Positions 1 to 8,391 are shown, counted from the stretch's first letter. The stretch: 64,000 nucleotides of DNA from an uncultured Phocaeicola sp. (GCA_948579315.1 CAPAOL010000005.1:1-64000); one strand, 5' to 3'. The notes: generated by a model from the sequence alone, not told the origin. Translations and numbers: made by a program.

Positions 1-455
1 TCAGCAAGTGCGTGGTGATGATTCTCCAAGCTATATCCACATCGTTCCGCTACCGTATGCAACTGATGATTCGGAAGTTCTTTTCCGAACACTTTCCTCG
101 AAGTACGGCATGTACAATAAAACTTATAATCAGGATAAGTCATATCATACAATTCGTGAACCGCACGGAGACAGCCTTCGTCGAAAGGACTGTTGTGGGC
201 TACAAGCGGCAATCCCTCTATCAACGGTTTGATTTCAGCCCATACATCGGGAAAATCTTCGGCTTCTATCGTATCATCGTAAGTTAGTCCGTGAATAGCT
301 GTTGTCCATTGGGTGTAATAATTGGGAGCAGGACGGATGAGGCGATAGATTTTATTCACAATCTTACCGCCTCTTACAATGACAATACCGACACTGCATA
401 CGCTTGTACGTTTGCCGTTGGCTGTTTCAAAGTCGATTGCTGCAAAGTCTTTCAT
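1..455 (-). CDS. Partial DEDDh 3'-5' exonuclease (DNA polymerase III epsilon-like)
   Basis: Reading leftward from the ATG at 455, the frame stays open to the window edge, so the C-terminus is missing. The product starts MKDFAAIDFETANGKRTS, with the Exo I motif DFETA, has an Exo II-type motif HNSPFDEGCLR near residue 99, and reaches NHHALA, the start of Exo III (HxAxxD), where the window ends. These are the metal-binding motifs of the DnaQ/epsilon proofreading exonuclease superfamily. Small stand-alone members in Bacteroides are usually annotated as 3'-5' exonucleases; whether it works in replication or repair cannot be said. Confidence 0.85.
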   Translation of the reverse strand, partial: MKDFAAIDFETANGKRTSVCSVGIVIVRGGKIVNKIYRLIRPAPNYYTQWTTAIHGLTYDDTIEAEDFPDVWAEIKPLIEGLPLVAHNSPFDEGCLRAVHELYDMTYPDYKFYCTCRTSRKVFGKELPNHQLHTVAERCGYSLENHHHALA

Positions 456-545
456 TAGTCCGTTGTTTCTTTCCTTCCGAAGAAGAATGTCTCTCTCTTT
501 CTGATGATAGTTGGATAGATAGTATATCTATTCTCCGTGTTTCAT

Positions 546-821
546 TTAGAATTCGAACTTTTCCAGTTTCATTTCAGCTAATTCCTGAATGATACCTACA
601 TATTTGCCGAAGTGCGGAGACTTTTCGTGAGCTGCTAATACCTCGGCATTCTGCCATGTTTCACAAATCATAAAAACGTCGTGACGGGTACTGCTTTCGA
701 AAGTATCATAAGCAATGCATCCTTCTTCCTTCAAAGAGCAAGCAGTCAGTTCTTTAGCTGCTTCAATCGCTTTTTCGCGGTTTGTCTCGCTTACGCGGAC
801 GAAAACATTCAATCTAATCAT
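546..821 (-). CDS. Antibiotic biosynthesis monooxygenase (ABM) domain protein
   Basis: A 91-residue single-domain protein, MIRLNVFVRVSETNREKA at its N-terminus. The ABM ferredoxin-like fold is suggested by the length and by the central YDTFESSTRHDVFMICETW stretch, in which xxFMxxExW is the usual strand of YgiN-type quinol monooxygenases. The frame is open upstream to 884, but the ATG at 821 matches the family start. Such enzymes oxidise small quinols or act as accessory heme/aromatic oxygenases; the substrate is not shown. A lipoprotein version of the same fold is at 42476. Confidence 0.75.
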   Translation of the reverse strand: MIRLNVFVRVSETNREKAIEAAKELTACSLKEEGCIAYDTFESSTRHDVFMICETWQNAEVLAAHEKSPHFGKYVGIIQELAEMKLEKFEF

Positions 822-1099
822 GGTCTTTATTATTAAATGATTAAAAATAGCTTTATCACATCTTGGTGAATAAATCGTAGGCAAAGATACTATTTTTGTG
901 CTTTTTCGGATAGCTTGTTCTTTAAATTTCTGCCCAATGCAACTATCTGAAGTCGGAACTGGAGAACTTGAGAAAGTATTCTCTTTTTTCGGGCAAACAG
1001 CCTTATAAGTATAAAGTAAAGAAAGGAGATATTATTTTGATACATAGAAGGTGCTTGCTTGATATTTTAGGATAAAGTCCGTAATATAGATTTTTTTTG

Positions 1100-1107
1100 T
1101 AGCTTTG
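1100..1107 (+). promoter_or_regulatory. Bacteroides -7 box for the SIMPL gene
   Basis: TAGCTTTG matches the TAnnTTTG -7 consensus of the Bacteroides primary sigma factor. It places the transcript start near 1114, which makes the upstream in-frame ATG at 1112 unlikely and supports the ATG at 1154. Confidence 0.5.
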
Positions 1108-1153
1108 TAAAATGATGGCATATAAAAGTAATATCACCCTAATAATCGAAGAT

Positions 1154-1855
1154 ATGAAAAAAGTATTTTTATTGGCTTTTGCCTTGTTCGCATGGAATAT
1201 CCTTGCCAATGCTCAGGAAAGTGACAAAAGATATGTTGAAGTGACCGGTTCTTCGGAGATAGAAGTCGTCCCGGAAGAAATACACTTTCTGATTCAGATA
1301 AAGGAATATTGGGAAGAAGAATATACGGGTAAATCGAAGAAAGAGGAAGACTTCCGGACGAAAGTGCCATTGGCTATGATAGAGAAAGATTTGCGTAAAA
1401 GTTTGCGTAAAATAGGAATATCGGATGAGGCTATCCGTACGCAGGAAGTAGGGGAGTATTGGCGTCAGAGAGGGAAGGAATTCCTGATAGGCAAGCAACT
1501 GGATATCCGTCTTACGGATTTCGAGCAAATCAATTCCATTATCCGTTCTGTCAATACATGGGGAATTGAATCAATGCGTATCGGCGAACTAAAACATAGG
1601 GATTTGCCTATGTACAGGAAGCAGGGAAAGATTGAAGCACTGAAAGCAGCCCGTGAGAAGGCATCCTATCTGGTGGAAGCAATGGGACAGCAATTGGGTG
1701 AAGTCATTCGTATCGTTGAACCTGCCGATAACAACATAAGCCGTTATATTCCTTTCCAGGCACAGAGCAATGTCAGCATGGGGACGGCAGCTACCGAACA
1801 GTACCGTGTCATCAAGCTGAGATATGAAATGACCGCCCGTTTTGCCATAAAATAA
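1154..1855 (+). CDS. SIMPL (DUF541) domain periplasmic protein
   Basis: 233 residues. A signal peptide (MKKVFLLAFALFAWNILANA, cleavage before QES) is followed by YVEVTGSSEIEVVPEEI, the hallmark start of the SIMPL/DUF541 domain (V-x-G-x-x-E-x-x-x-x-P-D/E). The rest is one SIMPL domain ending in RYEMTARFAIK. Bacterial members (the YggE/BP26 type) are periplasmic oligomers linked to oxidative stress, with no known catalysis. It is monocistronic, with its own -7 box and a strong terminator directly downstream. Confidence 0.85.
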   Translation: MKKVFLLAFALFAWNILANAQESDKRYVEVTGSSEIEVVPEEIHFLIQIKEYWEEEYTGKSKKEEDFRTKVPLAMIEKDLRKSLRKIGISDEAIRTQEVGEYWRQRGKEFLIGKQLDIRLTDFEQINSIIRSVNTWGIESMRIGELKHRDLPMYRKQGKIEALKAAREKASYLVEAMGQQLGEVIRIVEPADNNISRYIPFQAQSNVSMGTAATEQYRVIKLRYEMTARFAIK

Positions 1856-1911
1856 AAAAATGCCTATCTTTGTCGCAGGACTAAAAAATAATAAATCGGA
1901 TTTGGTTTAGT

Positions 1912-1946
1912 AAACAATCTGTATCTCTGATACAGATTGTTTTTTC
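1912..1946 (+). terminator. Rho-independent terminator
   Basis: A perfect 13-bp stem (1913-1925 with 1929-1941), a 3-nt loop and a T run. It ends the SIMPL transcript. Confidence 0.8.
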
Positions 1947-2452
1947 GTTAAAGCCTTTTGGTTTATTCTTTGTTCCAAGTTCTTTAATAACTGTCTGCCA
2001 TAAGCGGTACGGTTTTCACCATTTTGTTCTACCTCTTTTTATAAACTAAGGTCAAGGAAGACTTACTTCAAAAACTGTAGGAATAGACCATTGATTCACA
2101 GTCTCCCGATTACCTTACTTAAAAAGCACAACGTATGAAAAAAGATTTGTTGAAAGTAACTATCAGGCAGAAACACTTTTCGGCGGACAGACCATACTTT
2201 CTTTGGATACACAATCTATCGAAAAGTATCTGGATAAATTGGATGCGAAAACCACCGTCGGCGAACTGTTGGTAATCAAAGCACAAGCACAGGGATTGAA
2301 GTAGGCTGATACACCGGAAGCGGACGAAGTATATACCCGTGAATGGGCTTTGAATACTGCTGCTGTGACTAAGTTGCTGTTAGGTGATTAATTTCTAGCG
2401 GTTAACTAAATCTTTTCTTCCTAATATTTATAAGTTGTATTGCGATAAAGTA
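1947..2452. other. Gene-poor interval with a decayed reading frame
   Basis: No intact gene is seen. The only coding-like material is the remnant at 2101-2391, listed separately. The rest is AT-rich. Confidence 0.5.
2101..2391 (+). pseudogene. Decayed gene fragment interrupted by TAG
   Basis: From 2101 a frame reads ...ESNYQAETLFGGQTIL, then IEKYLDKLDAKTTVGELL, a TAG at 2302-2304, and continues in the same frame (ADTPEADEVYTREWALNTA...) to a TAA at 2389. Both halves look like ordinary soluble protein and there is no start codon with a ribosome site. It is best read as a relic of a longer gene. The family was not recognised. Confidence 0.45.
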
Positions 2453-2460
2453 TATCTTTG
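2453..2460 (+). promoter_or_regulatory. -7 box upstream of the HU-HIG gene
   Basis: TATCTTTG fits TAnnTTTG, with a TTG element 18 nt upstream (2435). The transcript would start near 2467, so the palindromic repeats at 2477-2563 lie inside a long 5' leader of about 195 nt. Confidence 0.55.
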
Positions 2461-2476
2461 CATGCAATAAACTAAT

Positions 2477-2563
2477 CGTCTGACTATAGTTGCTTTTTCG
2501 TCTAACTATAGTCAGACGAAAGAGTAACTATAGTCAGATGCAAGTTACACTATAGTCAGACGA
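2477..2563. repeat. Cluster of ACTATAGTCAGACG repeats in direct and inverted orientation
   Basis: Copies: CGTCTGACTATAGTT at 2477-2491, its exact reverse complement at 2504-2518, a near palindrome at 2499-2518, AACTATAGTCAGATG at 2526-2540, and ACTATAGTCAGACG at 2549-2562. The first pair can form a perfect 15-bp hairpin with a 12-nt loop. Lying just downstream of a -7 box and upstream of a DNA-binding protein gene, they could be operator sites for autoregulation or a leader RNA structure. Confidence 0.75.
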
Positions 2564-2661
2564 ATAAATATATACTAATCGAGAACTAATGATCGGTATA
2601 AGAGAGATTAAATATCAGGCAACAAAATGATAAATGATAACCCAATAAAATATAGCTGCTT

Positions 2662-3279
2662 ATGAGTGCGTATTATGATTTGTATGAGACACCGGACGTT
2701 CAGAATACCGGCGAGAAGCAACCCCTTCATGCACGGATAGTTCCGAGCGGGACTTATTCCCAAAAAGAGTTTATAGAACGTGTGTCACACTATCAACATT
2801 TTCCTCAAAATATGGTTGACGGGGTGTTGGGGGCTGTAATAGATGAACTTGGTAGTCTCTTGGCGCGTGGCTATATTGTGGAGCTTGGAGAGCTGGGACA
2901 TCTTAGTGTCTCTTTGAAATGCACTCAGAAGGTGATGACTAAAAAAGAAATCCGTTCCGAATCTATTTGTTTTGACAATGTACACCTGCGTACTTCCAAA
3001 AATTTTAAATTGAAGGTAAGACGGGAAATGAGACTTGAACGTGTGCCCAAATCGGGACGGACTGTCAGTAAAACGGAGATACCTATTGAGCAACGTCTTC
3101 AAATGTTGCAGGAGTTTCTGAAGAAGAACGGAGGAATCACCCGCATAGAATACAGCAGGCTGACAGGAGTATCCCGGCTGAAAGCTGTTGATGACCTGAA
3201 TACTTTTATCCGAGAAGGGAAACTGCGTAAGAGAGGGGCGGGAAGGAATGTGTTTTATGTGTGGAAGCTGGAAGAATAA
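2662..3279 (+). CDS. HU-HIG domain DNA-binding protein with C-terminal winged-helix-like region
   Basis: 205 residues. Residues 1-130 resemble the Bacteroidetes HU-HIG/IHF-like family (IVPSGTYSQKEFIERV; VELGELGHLSVSL; FKLKVRREMRLERVP). Residues 135-205 (EQRLQMLQEFLKKNGGITRI; TGVSRLKAVDDLNTFIREGK) look like a small winged-helix module. Such proteins bind DNA and often accompany mobile or surface-polysaccharide loci. The long repeat-filled leader suggests autoregulation. Its last codons and the following 40 bp are duplicated at 4727-4802. Confidence 0.8.
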   Translation: MSAYYDLYETPDVQNTGEKQPLHARIVPSGTYSQKEFIERVSHYQHFPQNMVDGVLGAVIDELGSLLARGYIVELGELGHLSVSLKCTQKVMTKKEIRSESICFDNVHLRTSKNFKLKVRREMRLERVPKSGRTVSKTEIPIEQRLQMLQEFLKKNGGITRIEYSRLTGVSRLKAVDDLNTFIREGKLRKRGAGRNVFYVWKLEE

Positions 3280-3314
3280 GATTATAATAAGTAATTGTTC
3301 TTCTTTTGGCTAAC
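3241..3314 (+). repeat. Direct repeat, copy A (3' end of the HU-HIG gene and downstream)
   Basis: About 74 bp covering the final codons (NVFYVWKLEE), the stop and the downstream GTAATTGTTCTTCTTTT stretch. A diverged copy is at 4727-4802. Confidence 0.8.
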
Positions 3315-3460
3315 CATTAATTCGAATTAAATATTACTGCCAACATTCCAATATGAGGGCGTAACCGCAGAATCCACCCAAAAGGGATGAGATTTCAGTT
3401 TTTCCGTTTAGTTCAAGCACATTACGCATGGTAACGTAATGGTTTTAGCGAGAATTGTAT

Positions 3461-3468
3461 TAACTTTG
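3461..3468 (+). promoter_or_regulatory. -7 box before the small membrane-protein genes
   Basis: TAACTTTG fits TAnnTTTG, 26 nt upstream of the ATG at 3494. It probably drives the short operon 3494-4704. Confidence 0.5.
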
Positions 3469-3493
3469 TGGCACGGGCAAAAGTATTAGGCGT

Positions 3494-3751
3494 ATGAAGA
3501 GGTGGCAGAAAATAGTCGGCATTGTAGTGATTTTAGCCTTGGCAATCGCAAATGCTTGGGCTGTGATTGACTATATCCACTTGTCAGGAGTCGCTGGAGC
3601 ATGGTGTGCTGAAATCACACAAGAGTCATTCTTTGACTGCGTCTTTAATTTTAGACACCACTTTTGGTTATATACATTCCTTTCCATCGTTGATTTCTTT
3701 ATAATAATAGCATTGTTCATTTGCCTTTGGAGGAAAGGAGGTAAGCGATGA
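3494..3751 (+). CDS. Small two-TM membrane protein
   Basis: 85 residues, with hydrophobic segments at about 7-27 (IVGIVVILALAIANAWAVI) and 57-78 (LYTFLSIVDFFIIIALFICL), a basic C-terminus (RKGGKR) and a Cys-containing extracytoplasmic loop. No family was recognised. The stop overlaps the next ATG (ATGA), implying coupling. It is the first of four small hydrophobic genes lying between the two copies of the duplicated HU tail. Confidence 0.55.
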   Translation: MKRWQKIVGIVVILALAIANAWAVIDYIHLSGVAGAWCAEITQESFFDCVFNFRHHFWLYTFLSIVDFFIIIALFICLWRKGGKR

Positions 3752-3858
3752 AACGTGTAAGCGTAATATCGTTGTTGTCATTGAGTTTACTTCTTGAGAT
3801 GAATGCTTGTCAGCTCTCAATAAGCGAAATATCATCAACCCTCAACTGCATCATGTAG
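3748..3858 (+). CDS. Possible 36-residue lipoprotein-like peptide
   Basis: The ATG overlaps the previous stop. The product is MKRVSVISLLSLSLLLEMNA followed by CQLSISEISS and a short tail. The hydrophobic N-terminus ends in MNAC, a weak lipobox. It may be a tiny lipoprotein or the start of a gene that was truncated; coding potential is uncertain. Confidence 0.3.
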   Translation: MKRVSVISLLSLSLLLEMNACQLSISEISSTLNCIM

Positions 3859-3924
3859 ATAGCCTTTATAAAGATTTCGCCAATAATAGCCGGTTACTGT
3901 TTAATCCTCCAAAGTGACAAAGAC

Positions 3925-4404
3925 ATGAAACTGATCGATAAACGATTTTGGAAATTTGAGGTAATGACACTGCTTTGCGGTTTCTTGTTGCTCTGCCAAG
4001 TGGTTATTGTGCTTATATGCAACGGTGCTGAATTTGAATCGTGCAATGGAGCCGTATTGATATTGCTATTGCCTATCTTATGTTTTTACTTCGCTATATC
4101 CGGTATCCCAACTTGGCTTTTGTATAAAGGAAACTCTTGGTTGAGACTTGCTGGATACTTGTATATGTTTTCTGCCGTGCTGTTGATAGTTCCACTATTA
4201 ATATTCTTATATGACTGGAATCCTGTAACTGCGAATATGCGACCAGAGAACATACCTGTGAATGAAGGCAAATACATTACTGATAATGAACTTGTCAGTC
4301 TCATTTGTACAGGATGGGCGGTTCTCCTTATTATTCCCGTGTTGATTACTTCGCATTTTACTAAACGATGGATTGTGAATAAAGAGAACACACAGGTAAT
4401 TTGA
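3925..4404 (+). CDS. Membrane protein of unknown function (about 4 TM)
   Basis: 159 residues. Hydrophobic spans at about 13-33, 42-62, 72-95 and 125-145 surround a polar loop (NPVTANMRPENIPVNEGKY). No family was recognised. Three nucleotides separate its stop from the next gene, so the two are probably co-transcribed. Confidence 0.55.
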   Translation: MKLIDKRFWKFEVMTLLCGFLLLCQVVIVLICNGAEFESCNGAVLILLLPILCFYFAISGIPTWLLYKGNSWLRLAGYLYMFSAVLLIVPLLIFLYDWNPVTANMRPENIPVNEGKYITDNELVSLICTGWAVLLIIPVLITSHFTKRWIVNKENTQVI

Positions 4405-4407
4405 AAT

Positions 4408-4704
4408 ATGAGACAGTGGCAACAGATAATCGGTGTAGTAGGATTGCTTCTGATAGAGGTAATGATAATGCTTTACGCAGTTCCTAAAGCCAATGCTAAT
4501 GAGATCGATACACGAGTATGGCTGGTAATTGAGTTGTCTTTAGCCTTGTTGATAAGTTTGGCAATTTTGATAAAAGAGAATTGGGATGATTTTATCAAAG
4601 AATTCCTTCGAGAAGATATCAACAATGCCTATATCCAACTGATAGAGTTTTCATTATTGAGTGAAATTGTGTTGGAATGGGATGATGGAGATTTAGAGCA
4701 TTAA
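4408..4704 (+). CDS. Small membrane protein of unknown function
   Basis: 98 residues, with two hydrophobic spans (about 7-25 and 40-58) and an acidic C-terminal half (WDDFIKEFLREDINNAYIQL; EWDDGDLEH). The N-terminus MRQWQQIIGVVGLL resembles MKRWQKIVGIVVIL of the gene at 3494, suggesting the small genes here are related by duplication. Function unknown. Confidence 0.5.
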   Translation: MRQWQQIIGVVGLLLIEVMIMLYAVPKANANEIDTRVWLVIELSLALLISLAILIKENWDDFIKEFLREDINNAYIQLIEFSLLSEIVLEWDDGDLEH

Positions 4705-4726
4705 GGAACAGCCAAGAAAACGAAAC

Positions 4727-4802
4727 GGAAAGGGATGTGTTTTATGTATGGAAACAGGAAGAATAATATTATAATAGGTAATTGTCCTTCTTTTTGCTAA
4801 CA
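4727..4802 (+). repeat. Direct repeat, copy B (relic of an HU-HIG 3' end)
   Basis: A diverged copy of 3241-3314 still encoding GMCFMYGNRK/DVFYVWKQEE-type codons, the stop and the downstream sequence, but with no HU gene attached. It lies directly before the promoter of the AAA-ATPase gene, so it marks a past duplication or insertion. Confidence 0.75.
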
Positions 4803-4808
4803 ATTTTG

Positions 4809-4816
4809 TACCTTTG
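4809..4816 (+). promoter_or_regulatory. -7 box of the AAA-ATPase/nuclease gene
   Basis: TACCTTTG fits TAnnTTTG, 28 nt before the ATG at 4844. Confidence 0.5.
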
Positions 4817-4843
4817 TTTGTCTATAAAGAAAATAGTAAGATT

Positions 4844-6556
4844 ATGGCAAGAATAACTATTCCTTATGCAGTGGCGGATTTCATAGATTTGCGTGAACGT
4901 GGATTCTATTATGTAGATAAAACAGATTATATTTCGAAGTTAGAGGATTATAATGCCCCTGTGTTTCTTCGTCCCCGCCGTTTTGGAAAAAGCCTGTTGG
5001 TTTCTACTTTGGCTTGCTATTATGACCGTACCAAAGCGCATCGGTTTGAAGAATTGTTTGGGGGAACTTGGATTGGTAGTCATCCGACAAAGGAACATAA
5101 TCGTTATATGATTATTCGCTATGATTTTTCAAAAATGGTGATGGCGGATAACATTGAAGGATTAGCGCAGAACTTTAATGATTTGAATTGCTCTCCTGTG
5201 GAGATTATGGTAGAGCATAATCGGGATTTATTTGGTGATTTTCAATTTCTCAATCGGGGAGATGCATCCAAAATGTTGGAAGAGGTTCTTGGTTTTGCCC
5301 GTTCTCACGAATTTCCTAAAGTCTATATATTAATTGATGAATATGATAATTTCACGAATCAACTGCTGACTGCATATAATGATCCGCTTTATGAAGAAGT
5401 GACGACGAATGACAGTTTCCTGCGTACTTTCTTTAAGGTGATAAAAGCTGGTATAGGTGAGGGGAGTGTCCGTACTTGTTTCTGTACAGGTGTGTTGCCT
5501 GTCACAATGGATGATTTGACCAGTGGATATAATATTGCTGAGATATTGACTCTTGAACCTAATTTCCTGAATATGCTCGGGTTTACATACGAAGAGACAG
5601 AAACATATTTGCGTTATGTACTTGATAAATATTCTACAGGACAGGAGCGTTTTGATGAAATCTGGCAGCTAATTGTGAGCAACTACGATGGTTATCGTTT
5701 CCGTCCTAATGGTGACCGGTTGTTCAATGCTACTATCCTTACTTATTTCTTCAAGAAATTTGCAGCCAATGCCGGCAGTATTCCTGATGAATTGGTAGAT
5801 GAAAACTTGCGTACCGATATTAATTGGATTCGTCGGCTCACCCTTTCACTGGATAATGCAAAAGCAATGTTGGATGCGTTGGTTATTGATGATGAGCTGC
5901 CTTATAATGTAGCCGACCTTGCCAGTAAATTCAATAAGAAAAAGTTCTTTGATAAGGAGTTTTATCCCATTAGCTTGTTTTATTTGGGAATGACAACGTT
6001 GAAAGATAAATTCGTGACAACATTGCCTAATATGACGATGCGTAGTGTGTACATGGACTACTATAATCAGTTGAACAAGATAGAAGGTAATGCGCAGCGC
6101 TATGTTCCTGTATATCGGAAGTATGATTCCAATCGAAGTTTGGAACCACTGGTACAAAACTATTTCGAGCAATACTTAGGACAATTCCCGGCACAGGTAT
6201 TTGATAAAATCAATGAGAACTTCATCCGATGTTCATTCTATGAGCTTGTGTCACGGTATTTGAGTAGCTGTTATACGTTTGCTATTGAACAGAATAACTC
6301 CGTAGGACGTTCGGATTTTGAAATGACAGGTATTCCCAGTACGGATTATTATACAGATGACCGTGTCGTAGAATTCAAATATTATCGTGCAAAAGAAGCG
6401 GAAAAGATGCTTGCACTTACCGAACCTCTTCCCGAACATGTGGAGCAGGTGAAAAGATATGGTGAAGATACGAAAAGAAAGTTTCCATATTATAATGTAC
6501 GTACGTATGTAGTATACATTTGCGCCAATAAAGGATGGAAATGCTGGGAAGTGTAA
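4844..6556 (+). CDS. AAA-ATPase-like / PD-(D/E)XK nuclease domain protein
   Basis: 570 residues, a family present in many copies in Bacteroides. The N-terminal AAA-ATPase-like domain has FIDLRERGFYYVDKT, a P-loop variant RPRRFGKSL (about residues 43-51) and a Walker B-like YILIDEYDNF near 165. The C-terminal DUF1703-type nuclease domain has DDRVVEFKYYRAKEAEKML (about 505-523), with the E-x-K of PD-(D/E)XK enzymes. The ATG at 4844 is chosen because a -7 box (TACCTTTG, 4809-4816) lies just upstream and the family starts here. Role unproven; it is often suspected in DNA or mobile-element processing. Confidence 0.85.
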   Translation: MARITIPYAVADFIDLRERGFYYVDKTDYISKLEDYNAPVFLRPRRFGKSLLVSTLACYYDRTKAHRFEELFGGTWIGSHPTKEHNRYMIIRYDFSKMVMADNIEGLAQNFNDLNCSPVEIMVEHNRDLFGDFQFLNRGDASKMLEEVLGFARSHEFPKVYILIDEYDNFTNQLLTAYNDPLYEEVTTNDSFLRTFFKVIKAGIGEGSVRTCFCTGVLPVTMDDLTSGYNIAEILTLEPNFLNMLGFTYEETETYLRYVLDKYSTGQERFDEIWQLIVSNYDGYRFRPNGDRLFNATILTYFFKKFAANAGSIPDELVDENLRTDINWIRRLTLSLDNAKAMLDALVIDDELPYNVADLASKFNKKKFFDKEFYPISLFYLGMTTLKDKFVTTLPNMTMRSVYMDYYNQLNKIEGNAQRYVPVYRKYDSNRSLEPLVQNYFEQYLGQFPAQVFDKINENFIRCSFYELVSRYLSSCYTFAIEQNNSVGRSDFEMTGIPSTDYYTDDRVVEFKYYRAKEAEKMLALTEPLPEHVEQVKRYGEDTKRKFPYYNVRTYVVYICANKGWKCWEV

Positions 6557-6774
6557 GATGGTAAAGTTTGTATAATTCGGATAGAAACAAATATAGAGTT
6601 TATCTGATGTTGTTGGGAATCAATCAACCTGACGTGGCTTCTGATATTGATGCGTATACAAGATGATAGTGACTATTCTAGAATTACTGAAAATCTCCGT
6701 AATAAACGAATGAAAAGGGAGAAATGGCATTAAAAACAGCTTGGAAGCAAAACAGTCTTTGGAGAAAGAGATGA

Positions 6775-7629
6775 CTATTGAAATTGTTTTCTGTATTTGG
6801 ACGGAGACATTCCCAAGGTATTTGTGAAAACTCGGACGAAATGAGGTAAATCATTAAAACCGACCGTAAAACAAATTTCGGATACTTGTTTCTGTGAATG
6901 TTTCAGAAGTTCGCAGGCTGTATTTAAGCGGTATTGGGTTACATACTGCGAGAAGGTTATTCCTTTGCAGCGTTTGAAATAGGAACAGAAAGCAGAGCGG
7001 TTCATGCCTACTTCTGCGGCAATATCATCCAAAGATATAGTATGGATATAGTGAGCTATTACATAAGTACAAATTTGCTGCATACGTCTCACGTCACGTT
7101 CAATACTCATGGGCTTTCCGGCAAAGGTATGGTCGGATGAAGTAAATATGACAGGTAGTAGACGAAACATTTCGCATAGGCGTCCCAACTCGTCCATATC
7201 GTTCATCTGTGACAATATCCGGCGAATGGTTTGTGAACTTCCAGTACCGAATTTCAGTGCGTTCGTTGGGAATGTAATGCCTGTCAGACGATTACGCAGT
7301 TCGGGAAATACTGCCATACACCGTTCTACAAGCGAATGACTGAAAGCTACCATTAAATAACGGACATACCCCTCATCGTCTGCCGAATCTGGCGAATATT
7401 CCCAGCGGTGTAGCATGGACGGTGGTATTAACGCCACGTCGCCTGCTGCGAAAGGTTGTAATGTGTCGCCTGCCATTCGTTTGCCATATCCATGGACAAC
7501 ATAATACAACTCCCATGCATCATGCCGGTGCAGTTTGGCTTCGATGCTTGTTGTCACTCGTTGGTCTATAAAGAAAAAAGAGTGATTCTCCACTTCGGGT
7601 AATTCATAAGGAATGGCGGTATCTTCCAT
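6775..7629 (-). CDS. AraC-family transcriptional regulator
   Basis: 284 residues. The N-terminal cupin-like sensor (KLHRHDAWELYYVVHGYGKR; AAGDVALIPPSMLHRW) is followed by a double helix-turn-helix (ISLDDIAAEVGMNRSAFCSY; VSEICFTVGFNDLPHFVRVF; GMSPSKYRKQF). It is divergent from the nitroreductase gene, with back-to-back -7 boxes (minus-strand box at 7658-7665), so it probably controls that gene in response to a small ligand. The start at 7629 keeps the -7 box upstream; longer in-frame extensions would run through the promoter. Confidence 0.88.
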   Translation of the reverse strand: MEDTAIPYELPEVENHSFFFIDQRVTTSIEAKLHRHDAWELYYVVHGYGKRMAGDTLQPFAAGDVALIPPSMLHRWEYSPDSADDEGYVRYLMVAFSHSLVERCMAVFPELRNRLTGITFPTNALKFGTGSSQTIRRILSQMNDMDELGRLCEMFRLLPVIFTSSDHTFAGKPMSIERDVRRMQQICTYVIAHYIHTISLDDIAAEVGMNRSAFCSYFKRCKGITFSQYVTQYRLNTACELLKHSQKQVSEICFTVGFNDLPHFVRVFTNTLGMSPSKYRKQFQ

Positions 7630-7657
7630 AAAAGTAATGCTTAAAATGACTTGTATG

Positions 7658-7665
7658 CAAATATA
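7658..7665 (-). promoter_or_regulatory. -7 box of the AraC gene
   Basis: On the minus strand this reads TATATTTG, matching TAnnTTTG, 29 nt before the ATG at 7629. Confidence 0.5.
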
Positions 7666-7713
7666 CGACAAATATCTAATATGATACCACAAATATATAA
7701 CAAGAAAGCCGGG

Positions 7714-7721
7714 TAACTTTG
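7714..7721 (+). promoter_or_regulatory. -7 box of the nitroreductase gene
   Basis: TAACTTTG fits TAnnTTTG, 41 nt before the ATG at 7762. Its arrangement with the AraC promoter suggests a shared operator region between 7666 and 7713. Confidence 0.5.
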
Positions 7722-7761
7722 CTGCCGGAAACAATAAGTATAACTATTAAAATGTATTGTT

Positions 7762-8391
7762 ATGGATTTCTATCAGGTACTAGAGAAAAGAAGAACTATT
7801 CGCGACTTTTCCAATAAGAAGGTGACGGACGAAGTGTTGGAAAAGGTATTGTCGGCTGCATTCAAAGCTCCGACTAATGACCATTTGCGGCAGTTTGAGT
7901 TTATTGTCGTGAGAGGGCAGGAAAACATTGCCCGACTCATATCGCCTGTGGCGGAAAATACAAGGAACATTCAGCAGGCAGGGCTTGAGGCTGCTGCCGG
8001 TGTGATGGATAAGGATGAACACGCCATGTTTGTCGATGCGTTGCCCAAACAACAACGTATGCTTATGCAAAGCAATTGTCTCGTACTTCCATTTTTCCGG
8101 CAAAAGGATTTTCCGCTGTGCCAACCTGCCGATCAAAGTTCACTCAACTATTTCGCTTCTGCATGGGCAGCCGTTGAGAATATTTTGTTAGCAGCAACGG
8201 CGGAAGGATTGGCGTGTGCATTCCGTATTCCTATTGGCAACGAACCGGAGTATGTGAAACATCTCGTCAATGCTCCTGACGGATATGAGTTTACCTGCTT
8301 TCTTGCTATCGGATATGCGGCGGAGGATGCACATATTTGTAGGCAGAAAGAAATCCGGGTAGGGGATAGGATTCACAGGAATGTCTGGTAA
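7762..8391 (+). CDS. Nitroreductase family protein (FMN-dependent oxidoreductase)
   Basis: 209 residues. MDFYQVLEKRRTIRDFSNKK is the typical nitroreductase start (R-R-S/T-x-R phosphate-binding motif for FMN). KAPTNDHLRQFEFIVV supplies the usual flavin-contact stretch, and AWAAVENILLAATAEGLACA is the conserved dimer/FMN helix. The family reduces nitro groups, quinones or flavins with NAD(P)H in the cytoplasm. The natural substrate is unknown; regulation by the divergent AraC protein is likely. Confidence 0.88.
   Translation: MDFYQVLEKRRTIRDFSNKKVTDEVLEKVLSAAFKAPTNDHLRQFEFIVVRGQENIARLISPVAENTRNIQQAGLEAAAGVMDKDEHAMFVDALPKQQRMLMQSNCLVLPFFRQKDFPLCQPADQSSLNYFASAWAAVENILLAATAEGLACAFRIPIGNEPEYVKHLVNAPDGYEFTCFLAIGYAAEDAHICRQKEIRVGDRIHRNVW

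Noticed and set aside
2477..2563. CRISPR array
   Set aside because: Repeats are palindromic and in both orientations, without regular spacers or cas genes. No CRISPR array was seen anywhere in the window.
6557..6774. Possible remnant after the AAA-ATPase gene (RVYLMLLGINQPDVASDIDA)
   Set aside because: About 30 codons with no start and no clear family; too little to call a pseudogene.
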